Below, one piece after another: positions 1 to 9,203 of a DNA stretch of 30,411 bases (position 1 is its first letter; every line of letters starts with the position of its first letter). The stretch comes from DATGHS01 sp035307785. GTDB taxonomy: Bacteria > Planctomycetota > Planctomycetia > Gemmatales > Gemmataceae. Position numbers and translations under genes: made by a program. Location: NCBI GenBank assembly GCA_035307785.1, contig DATGHS010000397.1, positions 1 through 30,411 of the forward strand, given 5' to 3'. The notes beneath the pieces are model-generated. The model did no database searches. It was given only the letters and a program-made list of their open reading frames with translations, and was not told the DNA's origin.

Positions 1-126
1 CTGTCGTTCACACTGTATAACCAGCTCGGCATCCGGGGCGACAAGCGCCTGATGTCCCCGGGCGGCCGGCCCCAGCGCATCGTCGATAGTGGCAAGGTTC
101 TCAAGGCTTTGCTGGAAAAAGCGTAA
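1..126 (+). CDS. DUF1501 family protein, C-terminal fragment
   Basis: An open frame enters from the left edge and stops with TAA at 124-126, giving 41 residues. The visible end reads TLYNQLGI, then SPGGRPQRIVDSG, then KVLKALLE. This fits the usual C-terminus of DUF1501 (sulfatase/alkaline-phosphatase-fold) proteins of planctomycetes, where an 'LYxxLGI...GRP...GxxxxxLL' segment closes the domain. DUF1501 genes are commonly adjacent to DUF1549/DUF1553 genes, and one follows here at 2820, which supports the call. The catalytic part lies outside the window, so nothing can be said about activity. Confidence 0.7.
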   Translation: MSFTLYNQLGIRGDKRLMSPGGRPQRIVDSGKVLKALLEKA

Positions 127-219
127 TTGAAATGGCCAAGACGAGCCGCGAGCACATTATGTTCGTGGCTCGTTCCATTTACCGCTGCTTGCGGCTTCGC
201 TGGACCAACGAGTAACGAC

Positions 220-2724
220 ATGAGATCTCGACATCTATTAACGTGCTGTTTCATCCTGGCGTCGTTCACCGGCTTCGTTGCTCGGTCCGAAGCCGCCTCG
301 CCCGTTCTGGGCGCGGTTAGCCCCCGCGGTTTTCAGCGCGGTACTGAGGCGTTGTTCATTCTCAGCGGCGCCCGTCTCGGGGATGCTCAAGAAGTGCTTT
401 TCTATTACCCCGGCTGCACGGTCGCCAAGCTTGAAGTCGTAAACGACACGCAGGTCAAGGCGAGTGTGAAGATCGCGGCGGATTGCCGGCTTGGTGAGCA
501 TGCACTTCGATTGCGAACCGCCAGCGGCGTGTCGGAATTGCGCACCTTTTTCATCGGCCCCTATCCTCAGATCGAAGAAAAGGAGCCGAACAGCGAATTC
601 GCCCTGGCCCAAAAGATTCCGCTCAATGTCACCGTTCACGGTGTCATCGACAACGAAGATGTCGATTACTTCGCGGTCGATTTAAAGAAGGGCCAGCGCT
701 TGTCGGTAGAGATCGAAGCGATGCGGCTGGCGAACACATTGTTCGACCCGTATATCGCCATTCTCGACAGCAAGCGCTTTGAATTGGCAACGTCGGATGA
801 CTCCCCTCTGCTCGGCCAAGACGGCTGTTGCTCGATCCTCGCACCAGCCGAAGGCACCTACGTGATTCAAGTCCGCGAGAGCGCTTACGGCGGGAACGGA
901 GCTTGCCAGTACCGGCTGCACGTGGGCACGCATCCGCGCCCACTCGCGGTGATTCCCGCTGGCGGCAAGATGGGCGAGGAAGTCGACGTGCGCTTTCTCG
1001 GCGATCCGGCGGGCGAGATTCGCAAGAAGATCAAACTGCCCGCGACATTCGATCCGAGATTTGCGCTGTTTGCCGACGATGCGGGCGGTGTCTGCCCCTC
1101 CGGCATTCCCTTCCGCCTTTCCGAATACGGCAACGTCATCAAGCAGGCGCCTAGCCACACGGTCGCGGAAGCCACGAAGGGCGAACTCCCATGTGCTTTC
1201 AACGGCGTAATTGAGAAGCCGGGCGATGTCGACTACTTCCGCTTCACTGCGAAGGCCGGGCAAGTTTACGATGTGCACTGCTACGCGCGCCGGCTTGGCT
1301 CGCCGCTCGATTCGGTCATAGTGCTCTCCTATGTCACTAACAACCAAAACGGCGGCGATATCGTCGCGAATGACGACGCCATTGGGCCAGACAGTTACTT
1401 CCGTTTCAGCGTACCCAAAGACGCCGAGTACTGTATTCGCGTCACCGATCACCTTCGGCAAGGCGGGCCGAACTATTTCTACCGCATTGAATTCACGCCG
1501 GTGAAGCCGAACGTCACCACGTCCATGCCGCAGTTCGCCCAATTTACTCAAGAACGACAATACATCGCCGTACCCAAGGGGAATCGCTTTGCCACGCTAA
1601 TCGTGGGCAACCGGGCCGACTTTGGTGGAGAACTCATCATCGGGGCCGATAGGTTGCCGGTCGGCGTGAAGATCGACGCGGAACCGATGAATGCCGGTTT
1701 GAATGTCGTGCCGGTCGTGTTCGAAGCCGCGCCGAATGCCCCAGTTGCCGGATTGCTGGCGGACGTTACCGCCAAGCACGTTGATCCGAAGCAGAATGTC
1801 GCGAGCCGCTTTTTGCTCGACGTGCCACTGGTCTACGGGCCGCCGGGCCAATCGCTTTATTGCCGGCATTTCGCTGGTCTCTGCCCCATAACGGTAACGG
1901 AAGAATCGCCATTTAAGATCACCGTGGTGGAACCTAAAGTGCCGCTAGTGCAAAACGGTTCGATGCAAATTAGAGTGCTAGCCGAACGAAAAGCCGGTTT
2001 CAAGGGGCCGATTAACATCTACCCGCTATTCAACCCGCCCGGTGTCGGCTCCGCTTCCGCTGTTACCATCGCGCCCGAGCAGAATGAGATTCTATTTCCC
2101 CTGAACGCGAACGGTGGCGCAGCCGTGAAGAAGTGGAAGACCACACTCATAGCCATGGCCGATGCGGGGAAGGGCCCCGTCTGGACCTCGTCGCAACTGT
2201 TCACGCTGGAAATCGCTCCGCCGTTTGTCGCCTTCAACATGGAGCGAGGGGCCGTCGAACAGGGCAAGGCCACGCAGCTCTTCTGCAAGATCACTACGAC
2301 CACACCTTTCGCCGGTCAGGCAAAGGTGAAATTGCTGAGCCTCCCAGCCAAGGTGACGACGACCGATTTGGAATTCAACAAAGATACGAAGGAAATCGCA
2401 TTCCCGATCACGACAGAAGCGCAGGCGCCTGCAGGTGTTCACCGCAACCTGTTCTGTCAGGTGGTCATCAAAATGAATGGCGAGCCGATCGTGCATAACG
2501 TTGGCTCGTCCGAGTTACGGATCGACGTGCCGTTGCCGCCAAAGCCGAATCAGCCGGCCGCACCCCCGCCGCCGAAGGCCGCTCAGCAACCGGCGCAACC
2601 AACTCCCGCGCCCATGAAGCGGCTGACGCGGTTGGAGCAATTGCGTCTGGAGCAGGAAGAACGCGAGAAAGCGATGAAGGGCGGCGCGACGCCGCCGGCG
2701 AATGCTGCGCCACCGAAGCAGTAG
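220..2724 (+). CDS. Exported PPC-domain (pre-peptidase C-terminal) protein
   Basis: An 834-residue secreted protein of unknown specific role. The frame is open from 127, but the ATG at 220 is preferred because it begins a signal peptide (MRSRHLL, a hydrophobic stretch, then ARSEA). Residues about 28-112 resemble an IPT/TIG-like beta domain (SPRGFQRGTEA). Two PPC-type domains follow at about 121-235 (EKEPNS, then GVIDNEDVDYFAVDLKKGQ) and about 323-425 (GVIEKPGDVDYFRFTAKAGQ). PPC domains are beta-sandwiches found in secreted enzymes and surface proteins. The remainder looks like more beta sandwich and ends in a Pro/Ala/Gln-rich tail from about residue 771. No catalytic domain is recognisable. 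The gene sits between DUF1501 and DUF1549 genes on the same strand, so it probably serves the same exported system. The start is moderately certain, the domain call good and the function unknown. Confidence 0.85.
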   Translation: MRSRHLLTCCFILASFTGFVARSEAASPVLGAVSPRGFQRGTEALFILSGARLGDAQEVLFYYPGCTVAKLEVVNDTQVKASVKIAADCRLGEHALRLRTASGVSELRTFFIGPYPQIEEKEPNSEFALAQKIPLNVTVHGVIDNEDVDYFAVDLKKGQRLSVEIEAMRLANTLFDPYIAILDSKRFELATSDDSPLLGQDGCCSILAPAEGTYVIQVRESAYGGNGACQYRLHVGTHPRPLAVIPAGGKMGEEVDVRFLGDPAGEIRKKIKLPATFDPRFALFADDAGGVCPSGIPFRLSEYGNVIKQAPSHTVAEATKGELPCAFNGVIEKPGDVDYFRFTAKAGQVYDVHCYARRLGSPLDSVIVLSYVTNNQNGGDIVANDDAIGPDSYFRFSVPKDAEYCIRVTDHLRQGGPNYFYRIEFTPVKPNVTTSMPQFAQFTQERQYIAVPKGNRFATLIVGNRADFGGELIIGADRLPVGVKIDAEPMNAGLNVVPVVFEAAPNAPVAGLLADVTAKHVDPKQNVASRFLLDVPLVYGPPGQSLYCRHFAGLCPITVTEESPFKITVVEPKVPLVQNGSMQIRVLAERKAGFKGPINIYPLFNPPGVGSASAVTIAPEQNEILFPLNANGGAAVKKWKTTLIAMADAGKGPVWTSSQLFTLEIAPPFVAFNMERGAVEQGKATQLFCKITTTTPFAGQAKVKLLSLPAKVTTTDLEFNKDTKEIAFPITTEAQAPAGVHRNLFCQVVIKMNGEPIVHNVGSSELRIDVPLPPKPNQPAAPPPPKAAQQPAQPTPAPMKRLTRLEQLRLEQEEREKAMKGGATPPANAAPPKQ

Positions 2725-2730
2725 CTGTTT

Positions 2731-2797
2731 GGCGAGCATCGAGCCGTAAAGCCGAGGTGTGATGCTTCCATGTCGGCCTTACGGCTCGACGCTCGCC
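2731..2797. repeat. Long imperfect palindrome (REP-like or hairpin) between PPC and DUF1549 genes
   Basis: The arms at 2731-2755 and 2773-2797 are 25 nt each and complementary at 23 positions, with a 17-nt loop. The core is CGAGCCGTAA paired with TTACGGCTCG. The element begins 6 nt after the stop of the upstream gene and ends 22 nt before the next ATG. There is no T-run after it, so it is not a textbook intrinsic terminator. It could be a REP-type dispersed palindrome, an mRNA-stabilising stem or a processing site that lets the two genes be expressed at different levels. No second copy was spotted in the window. Confidence 0.75.
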
Positions 2798-2819
2798 TGG
2801 AAATAGCGAGAGGTTTGCC

Positions 2820-5255
2820 ATGAAAATGAGACGTTGCCTCGCAATTCCCACCGTACTCCTTGTGTTTGTTGGCGCGGTGCACTGCCAAACGCCTAACGCG
2901 GTGCTCACCGGCATTGAAATCTCGCCGCCCGACATGAACCTTTCGACCGCGCGGGCTCGCCAGTCGTTTGTTGTTCAAGCGCTTTATTCCGACGGCATTA
3001 CCCGCGATGTGACGGCCGAAGCCAAGATTTCGCTGGCAAATCCATCTCTGGCGAAGCTCGAGAAGTGCGTGCTTTTCCCGCTCGCCGACGGAGCGACGGA
3101 ATTGAAAGCAGAATTTGGGGGCAAGGCCGTGGCGGCGAAGATCAATGTGAAGGATGCGAAGGTTGGTCGGCCCATCAGTTTCAAGCTGGATGTGATGCCG
3201 GTGTTTATGCGATCGGGCTGTAACGTGGGCAGTTGCCACGGGGCGGCTCGCGGCAAAGACGGCTTTCGCCTGTCGCTGTTCGGCTTCGATCCGGACGGCG
3301 ACCACTACCGGCTCACCCATGAAATCAACGGCCGGCGCATCAACCTGGCCATTCCCGAAGAAAGCTTGCTCGTTGAAAAAGCCCTCGGCCGTGTTCCGCA
3401 CACTGGCGGCACCAGATTCAAACAAGACAGCGAGTATTACGCCACGCTGATTCGCTGGCTCGAAGCTGGCGTGCCGAACGATCCGCCAACAGTCGCTAAG
3501 CCGGTTTCCGTCGATCTTTACCCGAAGAGCAGTGTGCTCGATGGCAAAGGCGCCACGCAGCAGTTGACCGTCCGAGCCCGGTATTCCGACGGCACGGAGC
3601 GCGACGTGACAAGCCTGACAGTCTTCCTGAGCAATAACGACAACTCGGCCAAGGTCTCGCCGAATGGCTTGGTGACGGCTGGCGAGCGCGGCGAAGCCTT
3701 CGTGATGGCGCGCTTTGCCACCTTCACCGTAGGTTCGCCGTTCATCGTGCTTCCTAAGGGCTTGCAATTCCAGTTCCCCAAGGTGCCAACCAACAATTAC
3801 GTCGACACGCTGGTCAACAACAAGCTTCAGAAATTGCGCATCGCTCCAAGCGAGCTTTGCACCGACGAGGCATTCTTGCGTCGAGCCTACGTGGACATCT
3901 GCGGCATTCTGCCTACGGTCGAAGAATACAACCGCTTCATGACCAACCCGGCACCGAACAAACGCGAGCAACTGGTCGATGAGCTTTTGGGCCGCAAGGA
4001 ATTTGTGGAATTGTGGGTCTTGAAGTGGGCCGAACTCTTGCAAATCCGTTCGTCGAACCAGGTCAGCTACAAGGCGATGTTGCTGTATTACAACTGGCTG
4101 CAAGACAAACTCGCCAAAAACGTGCCCACGAATGTTTGGGTGCAGGAATTGCTCAGCGCCAACGGCGGCACCTTCAAGAACCCGGCGACCAATTACTACC
4201 AGAACGAGACCGACATTTTGAAAGTCTCGGAAAATGTGGCCCAGGTCTTCATGGGCATGCGCATACAGTGCGCCCAGTGTCATAACCACCCGTTCGACCG
4301 CTGGACGATGGATGACTACTACAGCTTTGCCGCATTCTTCTCGCAAATTGGCCGCAAGGGCACCGATGATCCGCGCGAGGTGATCGTCTTCAACAGCGGC
4401 GGCGGCGAAGTGGGGCACCCGGTCCGGGGCGGCGCCATGCCGCCGAAGTTCCTGGGCGGCGCTACGCCCGATGTGAAGGGCAAAGATCGCCGCAAGGTGC
4501 TGGCCGAGTGGTTGGCTTCGCCGGAAAACCCATATTTTGCCAAAAACCTGGCCAACATCGTCTGGGCCCATTTCTTTGGCCAAGGCATCATTCATGAAGT
4601 CGACGACGTGCGCGTGAGCAATCCCGCATCGAATCAGGAACTGGTCGACGAACTCGGCAAGCGCTTCACCGATTACAAATACGACTTCAAGAAACTCGTG
4701 CGCGACATCTGCACCTCGCGCACCTACCAGCTTTCCACGCAGCCGAACGACAGCAACGCTGGCGACACGCGCAACTTCGCCCATGGCAACGTCCGCCGTA
4801 TTCGGGCCGAGACGATGCTCGATTGCATTTCGCAGGTGACCGAAACGAAGAACAAGTTCCCCGGCCTTCCGGTGGGGGCCCGCGCGGTGCAAATCGCCGA
4901 CGGCAGCATCAGCACCTACTTCCTCACGACCTTCGGCCGCGCCACGCGAGACACGGTTTGCTCCTGCGAGGTGAAACTGGAGCCCACGTTGTCGCAATCG
5001 CTGCACCTGCTCAATGGCGACGCGACCACGCAAAAGATTCAAGCCGGCGGCCTGATTGCCCGACGGCTGAACGACAAGAAGTCGCCAAAGGAGATTATCG
5101 AGGAGCTTTATGTCCGCTGCGTGAGCCGCAAACCAACGCCCAAGGAAACGGCAAAACTCGAAGAATTGGTGAATCAGAATCCGAACAAGCAACAGGGGCT
5201 CGAAGACTTGTTCTGGGCCCTGCTGAATACGCGCGAATTTATGTTCAACCATTGA
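2820..5255 (+). CDS. BIG2 / DUF1549 / DUF1553 exported protein with cytochrome-like CxxxxCH and CxxCH motifs
   Basis: An 811-residue protein with an N-terminal signal peptide (to about residue 23). Start ATG 2820 has GAGAGG a few bases upstream. Domain order: BIG2-like repeat (about 28-110); a cytochrome-like segment with a C-x4-C-H motif (C134, C139, H140), typical of this planctomycete family; a second BIG2-like repeat (about 230-305); DUF1549 (about 320-515) with CAQCHNHPFDRWT at C484/C487/H488; and DUF1553 (about 560 to the end), with HLLNGD near the C-terminus. The two C..CH motifs suggest covalent haem or another redox metal site, but haem binding is inferred, not shown. Neighbours are DUF1501 upstream and a c-type cytochrome 42 nt downstream, an arrangement common in planctomycetes. 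The biochemical role of the family is not established. Confidence 0.92.
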   Translation: MKMRRCLAIPTVLLVFVGAVHCQTPNAVLTGIEISPPDMNLSTARARQSFVVQALYSDGITRDVTAEAKISLANPSLAKLEKCVLFPLADGATELKAEFGGKAVAAKINVKDAKVGRPISFKLDVMPVFMRSGCNVGSCHGAARGKDGFRLSLFGFDPDGDHYRLTHEINGRRINLAIPEESLLVEKALGRVPHTGGTRFKQDSEYYATLIRWLEAGVPNDPPTVAKPVSVDLYPKSSVLDGKGATQQLTVRARYSDGTERDVTSLTVFLSNNDNSAKVSPNGLVTAGERGEAFVMARFATFTVGSPFIVLPKGLQFQFPKVPTNNYVDTLVNNKLQKLRIAPSELCTDEAFLRRAYVDICGILPTVEEYNRFMTNPAPNKREQLVDELLGRKEFVELWVLKWAELLQIRSSNQVSYKAMLLYYNWLQDKLAKNVPTNVWVQELLSANGGTFKNPATNYYQNETDILKVSENVAQVFMGMRIQCAQCHNHPFDRWTMDDYYSFAAFFSQIGRKGTDDPREVIVFNSGGGEVGHPVRGGAMPPKFLGGATPDVKGKDRRKVLAEWLASPENPYFAKNLANIVWAHFFGQGIIHEVDDVRVSNPASNQELVDELGKRFTDYKYDFKKLVRDICTSRTYQLSTQPNDSNAGDTRNFAHGNVRRIRAETMLDCISQVTETKNKFPGLPVGARAVQIADGSISTYFLTTFGRATRDTVCSCEVKLEPTLSQSLHLLNGDATTQKIQAGGLIARRLNDKKSPKEIIEELYVRCVSRKPTPKETAKLEELVNQNPNKQQGLEDLFWALLNTREFMFNH

Positions 5256-5297
5256 TATTGCCGCTTGCGGCTTGGCCGGTTTGAAGAGGCATTGATT

Positions 5298-7370
5298 ATG
5301 AAACTGCCTTTTACTTCCATTTTGACATTCGGCCTTTGGTTGGTTTCTGCGAACTCTCTGTTGGCCGCCGATCCGCCTAAGGCGAACAAGATCACCTACC
5401 AGGATCACATCCTCCCCATCCTGCGCGGGAAATGCCTCTCGTGCCACGACGGCGACAAGGTGAAGGGCGGCCTCGATGCGACCACTTATCGCTCTCTCAT
5501 GGAAGGCGGCAGTTCCGGCGTCGTGGTGAAGCCAGGAGACCCCGACGGCAGCCGGCTCTTCCAACTTGTGGCCCGCACTAAAGAGCCGTTCATGCCGCCC
5601 ATGGCGGACAAGTTGCCTCAGGCCTATCTCGATACGATCCGCCAATGGATCGCGCAGGGGGCGCTCGAGAACAGCGGCAGCAAAGCTGTTGCCGCCAAGC
5701 CAACGATGGACGTGGGTCTTACTTCGGTCGTGAAAGGCCGGCCCGCCGGCCCGCCGCCGATGCCCGAAGTCTCGCTCAATGTTCAGCCGGTGGTCGTTCC
5801 GAAACACTCGACCGCTATTACCGCGCTCGCCTGTAGTCCGTGGGCGCCGCTGATTGCACTGGCGGGCCAAAAGCAGGTCGTCCTTTACAATTCGGACACG
5901 CTGCAACTTTTGGGCATCTTCCCATTCCCATACGGCACGCCGCAGGTGTTGAAATTCAGCCGTAACGGCAGCCTGCTGCTGGCCGGTGGCGGCCGTGGCG
6001 GCCAGTCTGGCAAAGTCGTCGTTTGGAGCGTGAAGACCGGCGACAAGATCATTGAGGTTGGAGACGAAACCGAAACGGTCCTGGCGGCCGATATCAGCGC
6101 CGATCAAACGCAGATCGCACTCGGCGGACCCAACAAGATGATTCGCATTTATTCGACCAAAGACGGGGAGAAGATTCGCGAGATCAAGAAACACGCCGAC
6201 TGGATCTATTCCGTCGAGTACAGTCCCGACGGCGTGTTGCTGGCCACGGCCGACCGCGCCGGTGGCATGTTCGTGTGGGAAGCATTCACCGGCCGCGAGT
6301 ACTTCTCGCTGCGCGGCCACACCGGTCCAATTACGGATGTGAGTTGGCGGATGGATTCCAACGTGCTGGCCAGCAGCAGCGAAGACGGCACTATTCGCTT
6401 GTGGGAAATGGAAAACGGCAACCCGATCAAAGCTTGGGGCGCCGGCGGCGGCGTGGAGTCGGTGCGGTTTTCGCACGATGGCCGGCTGGTGAGCGCTTGC
6501 CGGGACCGGCTCGTGCGCATCTGGGACCAGAACGGCGCCCAGCAGAAGGTCTTCGAGGCATTTCCCGACGTAGCCTTGCGAGCGGCCTTTACTCACGACG
6601 CCGCACGCGTGGTGGCCGGCGACTGGACGGGGCTCGTTCGCGTGTTCATCACGCAAGATGGCAAGGCGGCCGGTAATGTAAATCCAAATCCGCCGCCGCC
6701 GCCCTCGCCGCAAGAAGCCTTTGACGCCGCCGTGAAGGACCTGGCCACGAAGCAAGCTGCGTATGAACAGACTCAGGCGGCGATAGCCGCTGGGCAAGCC
6801 GCGGCCACGCAGGCCAATGCCGCCTTGGCCGCGGCCCAAAAGGTCGCGGCCGATACTGCAACGGCATTGAAAAACGCCGAGGCTGGGCTCGCTCAGGCCA
6901 AGGCCGCCATGGACGCCGCCAATGCCGCAGTGCCGGTGGCCCAGGCCAAGATTCCGGCAAAGGAACTCGGCCTCAAGGCCTTCACCGAAGCTCTCCAGAA
7001 AGTTAAAGACGCCGCCGACAAGGCCAAGACTGATGCCAGCTTGCAGGCCGAGCTGCAAAAAGTGCAGCAGGTCGTCACGCAAGCCACGGCCGAATTGGAT
7101 GCCGCCAAAAAAGCACTGGCCGACGCCATGGCATTGGGCAAAGTGAACGCCGACAAATACGCCGCAGCAGAGAAAGCGTTGCCGGCCATGAAGAGCTCCG
7201 CGATGGCCGCCGCAAAAGATGTGGAAGCCACGACGGCCGCACTGAACACCGCCAATGCTAACCTGGCCGCGGTCCAAACTCAGGCCAATCAAGCAAGCAC
7301 TGCCGCGCTGGCCGCCGCGAAAGTCGTGGTGGAGAAGTATAAGGCATTGCCGCCGCCGCCCAAGAAATGA
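5298..7370 (+). CDS. Exported planctomycete cytochrome c (PSCyt1) + WD40 propeller + Ala-rich coiled coil
   Basis: A 690-residue protein. The frame is open from a TTG at 5265, but ATG 5298 follows GAAGAGG with good spacing and starts a clean signal peptide (MKLPFTS to LLAA). Residues about 34-115 form a PSCyt1-type domain with the haem motif CLSCH (C46, C49, H50) and a downstream PFMPPM segment offering the likely axial Met. About 169-455 contain seven WD40-like repeats (for example HADWIYSVEYSPDG and HTGPITDVSWRMDS), enough for one seven-bladed propeller. After a Pro-rich linker (PPPPPSPQ), about 470-680 is very Ala-rich with Lys, Gln and Glu spacing typical of a long coiled coil, ending PPPPKK. 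It looks like an exported electron-carrier and scaffold protein. It lies 42 nt after the DUF1549/DUF1553 gene, so co-transcription is likely. The partner is unknown. Confidence 0.9.
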   Translation: MKLPFTSILTFGLWLVSANSLLAADPPKANKITYQDHILPILRGKCLSCHDGDKVKGGLDATTYRSLMEGGSSGVVVKPGDPDGSRLFQLVARTKEPFMPPMADKLPQAYLDTIRQWIAQGALENSGSKAVAAKPTMDVGLTSVVKGRPAGPPPMPEVSLNVQPVVVPKHSTAITALACSPWAPLIALAGQKQVVLYNSDTLQLLGIFPFPYGTPQVLKFSRNGSLLLAGGGRGGQSGKVVVWSVKTGDKIIEVGDETETVLAADISADQTQIALGGPNKMIRIYSTKDGEKIREIKKHADWIYSVEYSPDGVLLATADRAGGMFVWEAFTGREYFSLRGHTGPITDVSWRMDSNVLASSSEDGTIRLWEMENGNPIKAWGAGGGVESVRFSHDGRLVSACRDRLVRIWDQNGAQQKVFEAFPDVALRAAFTHDAARVVAGDWTGLVRVFITQDGKAAGNVNPNPPPPPSPQEAFDAAVKDLATKQAAYEQTQAAIAAGQAAATQANAALAAAQKVAADTATALKNAEAGLAQAKAAMDAANAAVPVAQAKIPAKELGLKAFTEALQKVKDAADKAKTDASLQAELQKVQQVVTQATAELDAAKKALADAMALGKVNADKYAAAEKALPAMKSSAMAAAKDVEATTAALNTANANLAAVQTQANQASTAALAAAKVVVEKYKALPPPPKK

Positions 7371-7451
7371 GTGCGGCGTTATCGATCTCCGCTTCTCGCT
7401 TGTATAGCATAAGCCAATTGAAACCGCCACATCCTTCCAAAGGATTTCGTC

Positions 7452-8849
7452 ATGACCGCGCCCCTTTCGCGCCTTGTCGTTGTCGTGTTCGCTGCCACCG
7501 CACTTGCCGCCACAGGGCTTGCCGATCCGCCTGCCGAATCGCGTGCATCGAAGGGCCCATCGTTTCCGGCCGGTTGGGAAGCTACCGCCCAGCGCGATGA
7601 AGTACGGCCTGCCTTCTCGTTCGATCCCAAGGGCGGCCCCAATGGCACTGGCGCCTTCGTCATCGCCACGGCGGATTCCGTCGGGCAGAGCGGACAATTC
7701 CAAAAGTCGTTTCCCGTTAACGGCGGCAAATTCTACCGTTTCCAGGCCGTGCGCAAGACCGAGAATGTGGAAACGCCGCGCCGCAGCGCCCCAGTTCGCA
7801 TTGAATGGCTGGACACCGCGGGAAAGGCCGTTCGCGCCGATGTGCCGCCGGGGCACGAGCACGAGTCGGGAATGATCCCGCTGGCGGAACCGGAGCACCC
7901 GCTCGACGGCGACACCGGCGCGCTCGGTTGGACGAAGGTCGCCGGCATTTATTGTGCGCCGTCGAAGGCCACGCAAGCAGTGGTGGAACTGCACCTGCAG
8001 TGGGCGCCGCGCGGCCGCGTGGCATGGAGTGAGGTTGAATTTGCCGAGACGTCGCCGCCGCCCAGTCGCAAAGTGCGCCTGGCGACGATTCATTACATTC
8101 CCTCGGGAAAGTCGCCCCGGCAGAATTGCGAAGAATATGCTCCCTTGCTCATCGCTGCGGCGAAACAAAAGGTGGATCTGGCCGTGCTGGGCGAAACCGT
8201 GCCCTCCACCAACATTCACAAGAAGGTGAATGAACTGGCAGAGCCCATTCCGGGCCCGAGTACCGAATGCTTCGCCGCGCTCGCCAAAGCCAATCATCTG
8301 CACATCGTGGTCAGCTTGTATGAGAAGGACGGACCGGTCGTTTACAACACGGCCATCTTGCTCGACCCGGACGGCAAATTGGTGGGCAAGTACCGCAAGG
8401 TCTGCTTGCCGCACCGGGAAATCGAATGGGGCGTTGCACCCGGAAAGGACTACCCTGTCTTCGAAACAAAGATCGGCAAGATCGGCATGATGGTCTGTTA
8501 CGACGGCTTCTTTCCCGAGGTGGCCCGCGAATTGACCAACCGCGGGGCGGAGATCATCGCCTGGCCTGTGGCGGGCTGCAATCCTCTGCTCGCTCAGGCT
8601 CGCGCTTGCGAAAACCATGTTTATGTCGTGAGCAGCACCTACACGCCGGCTGAGAGCAACTGGATGATCTCGGCCGTGTTCGACCATGCCGGCACGCCCA
8701 TCGCCAAGGCGCAGAAATGGGGCGACACTGCGGTGGCCGAAGTTGATCTCAGCGAGCGCTACTTCTGGCGCAATAACTTGGGTGATTTCCACGCCATGGC
8801 CCAGCGGCATCGGCCGCCCGCGGTTGCGGAGCCGGCAAAGCAGAAGTGA
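7452..8849 (+). CDS. Exported carbon-nitrogen hydrolase (nitrilase superfamily) with N-terminal beta domain
   Basis: A 465-residue protein starting at ATG 7452 (AAAGGA upstream). It has a signal peptide (MTAPLSR, a Val/Ala-rich core, then GLADPP). Residues about 30-205 look like a carbohydrate-binding-like beta-sandwich. About 210-450 is the CN-hydrolase domain with the family's Glu-Lys-Cys triad: E248 in VLGETVPS, K316 in KYRKVCLPH and C349 in MMVCYDGFFPE. The superfamily hydrolyses amides, nitriles or carbamoyl groups, and the substrate here cannot be read. A secreted form with an extra N-terminal domain differs from typical cytoplasmic nitrilases. It is the last gene of the exported cluster, 81 nt after the cytochrome-WD40 gene. 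The superfamily call is firm; the substrate and any link to the cluster are inference. Confidence 0.92.
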   Translation: MTAPLSRLVVVVFAATALAATGLADPPAESRASKGPSFPAGWEATAQRDEVRPAFSFDPKGGPNGTGAFVIATADSVGQSGQFQKSFPVNGGKFYRFQAVRKTENVETPRRSAPVRIEWLDTAGKAVRADVPPGHEHESGMIPLAEPEHPLDGDTGALGWTKVAGIYCAPSKATQAVVELHLQWAPRGRVAWSEVEFAETSPPPSRKVRLATIHYIPSGKSPRQNCEEYAPLLIAAAKQKVDLAVLGETVPSTNIHKKVNELAEPIPGPSTECFAALAKANHLHIVVSLYEKDGPVVYNTAILLDPDGKLVGKYRKVCLPHREIEWGVAPGKDYPVFETKIGKIGMMVCYDGFFPEVARELTNRGAEIIAWPVAGCNPLLAQARACENHVYVVSSTYTPAESNWMISAVFDHAGTPIAKAQKWGDTAVAEVDLSERYFWRNNLGDFHAMAQRHRPPAVAEPAKQK

Positions 8850-9002
8850 AGCTGCTTGCTGGAATGTGGCGCGCCTTATCACTTTTTGTAACTTTCCGGG
8901 TGCGCGATAAACGAGAGCAATTGCCGGAACTTCTTGGGCCAACAGCCATTTGCGGCGTGCGCAAGCCGCCTTCGCAAACATTGACACAATTTGAGTGCTG
9001 CT

Positions 9003-9070
9003 TGATTGGTGGGTTGGCGGTTGCATGGGTTCATGGGTGGGTTCATTCGTTAGTGGGTTGATGGTCATGG
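9003..9070. repeat. GT-rich imperfect direct repeat
   Basis: GTGGGTT occurs at 9009-9015, 9037-9043 and 9053-9059, embedded in related GGGTTCAT and GGGTTGAT variants. It looks like a degenerate short tandem or low-complexity tract in non-coding DNA. No function is suggested. Confidence 0.5.
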
Positions 9071-9203
9071 AGGTGGTTCCTGACTTGGTTTGGAGCTGAG
9101 GCTATACCCGCGCGCGTGGCGCGCGCCACATCCCGCCGGCCGTGAAATGAATGCCGGCCACGGCAAACGTACGATCCCGTTTGGGAAATGCAAATCCGTT
9201 TTA

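Noticed and set aside
8981..9000. TTGACA as a -35 element
   Set aside because: No TATAAT-like box at 16-18 nt; one hexamer alone is expected by chance.
2583..9068. A 6.5-kb stop-free frame on the minus strand across four plus-strand genes
   Set aside because: It is antisense to genes with clear domains; its peptide shows no motif, only Arg/His/Gly-rich shadow sequence. Three of the plus genes happen to be in the same phase and avoid codons that give stops in the reverse frame.
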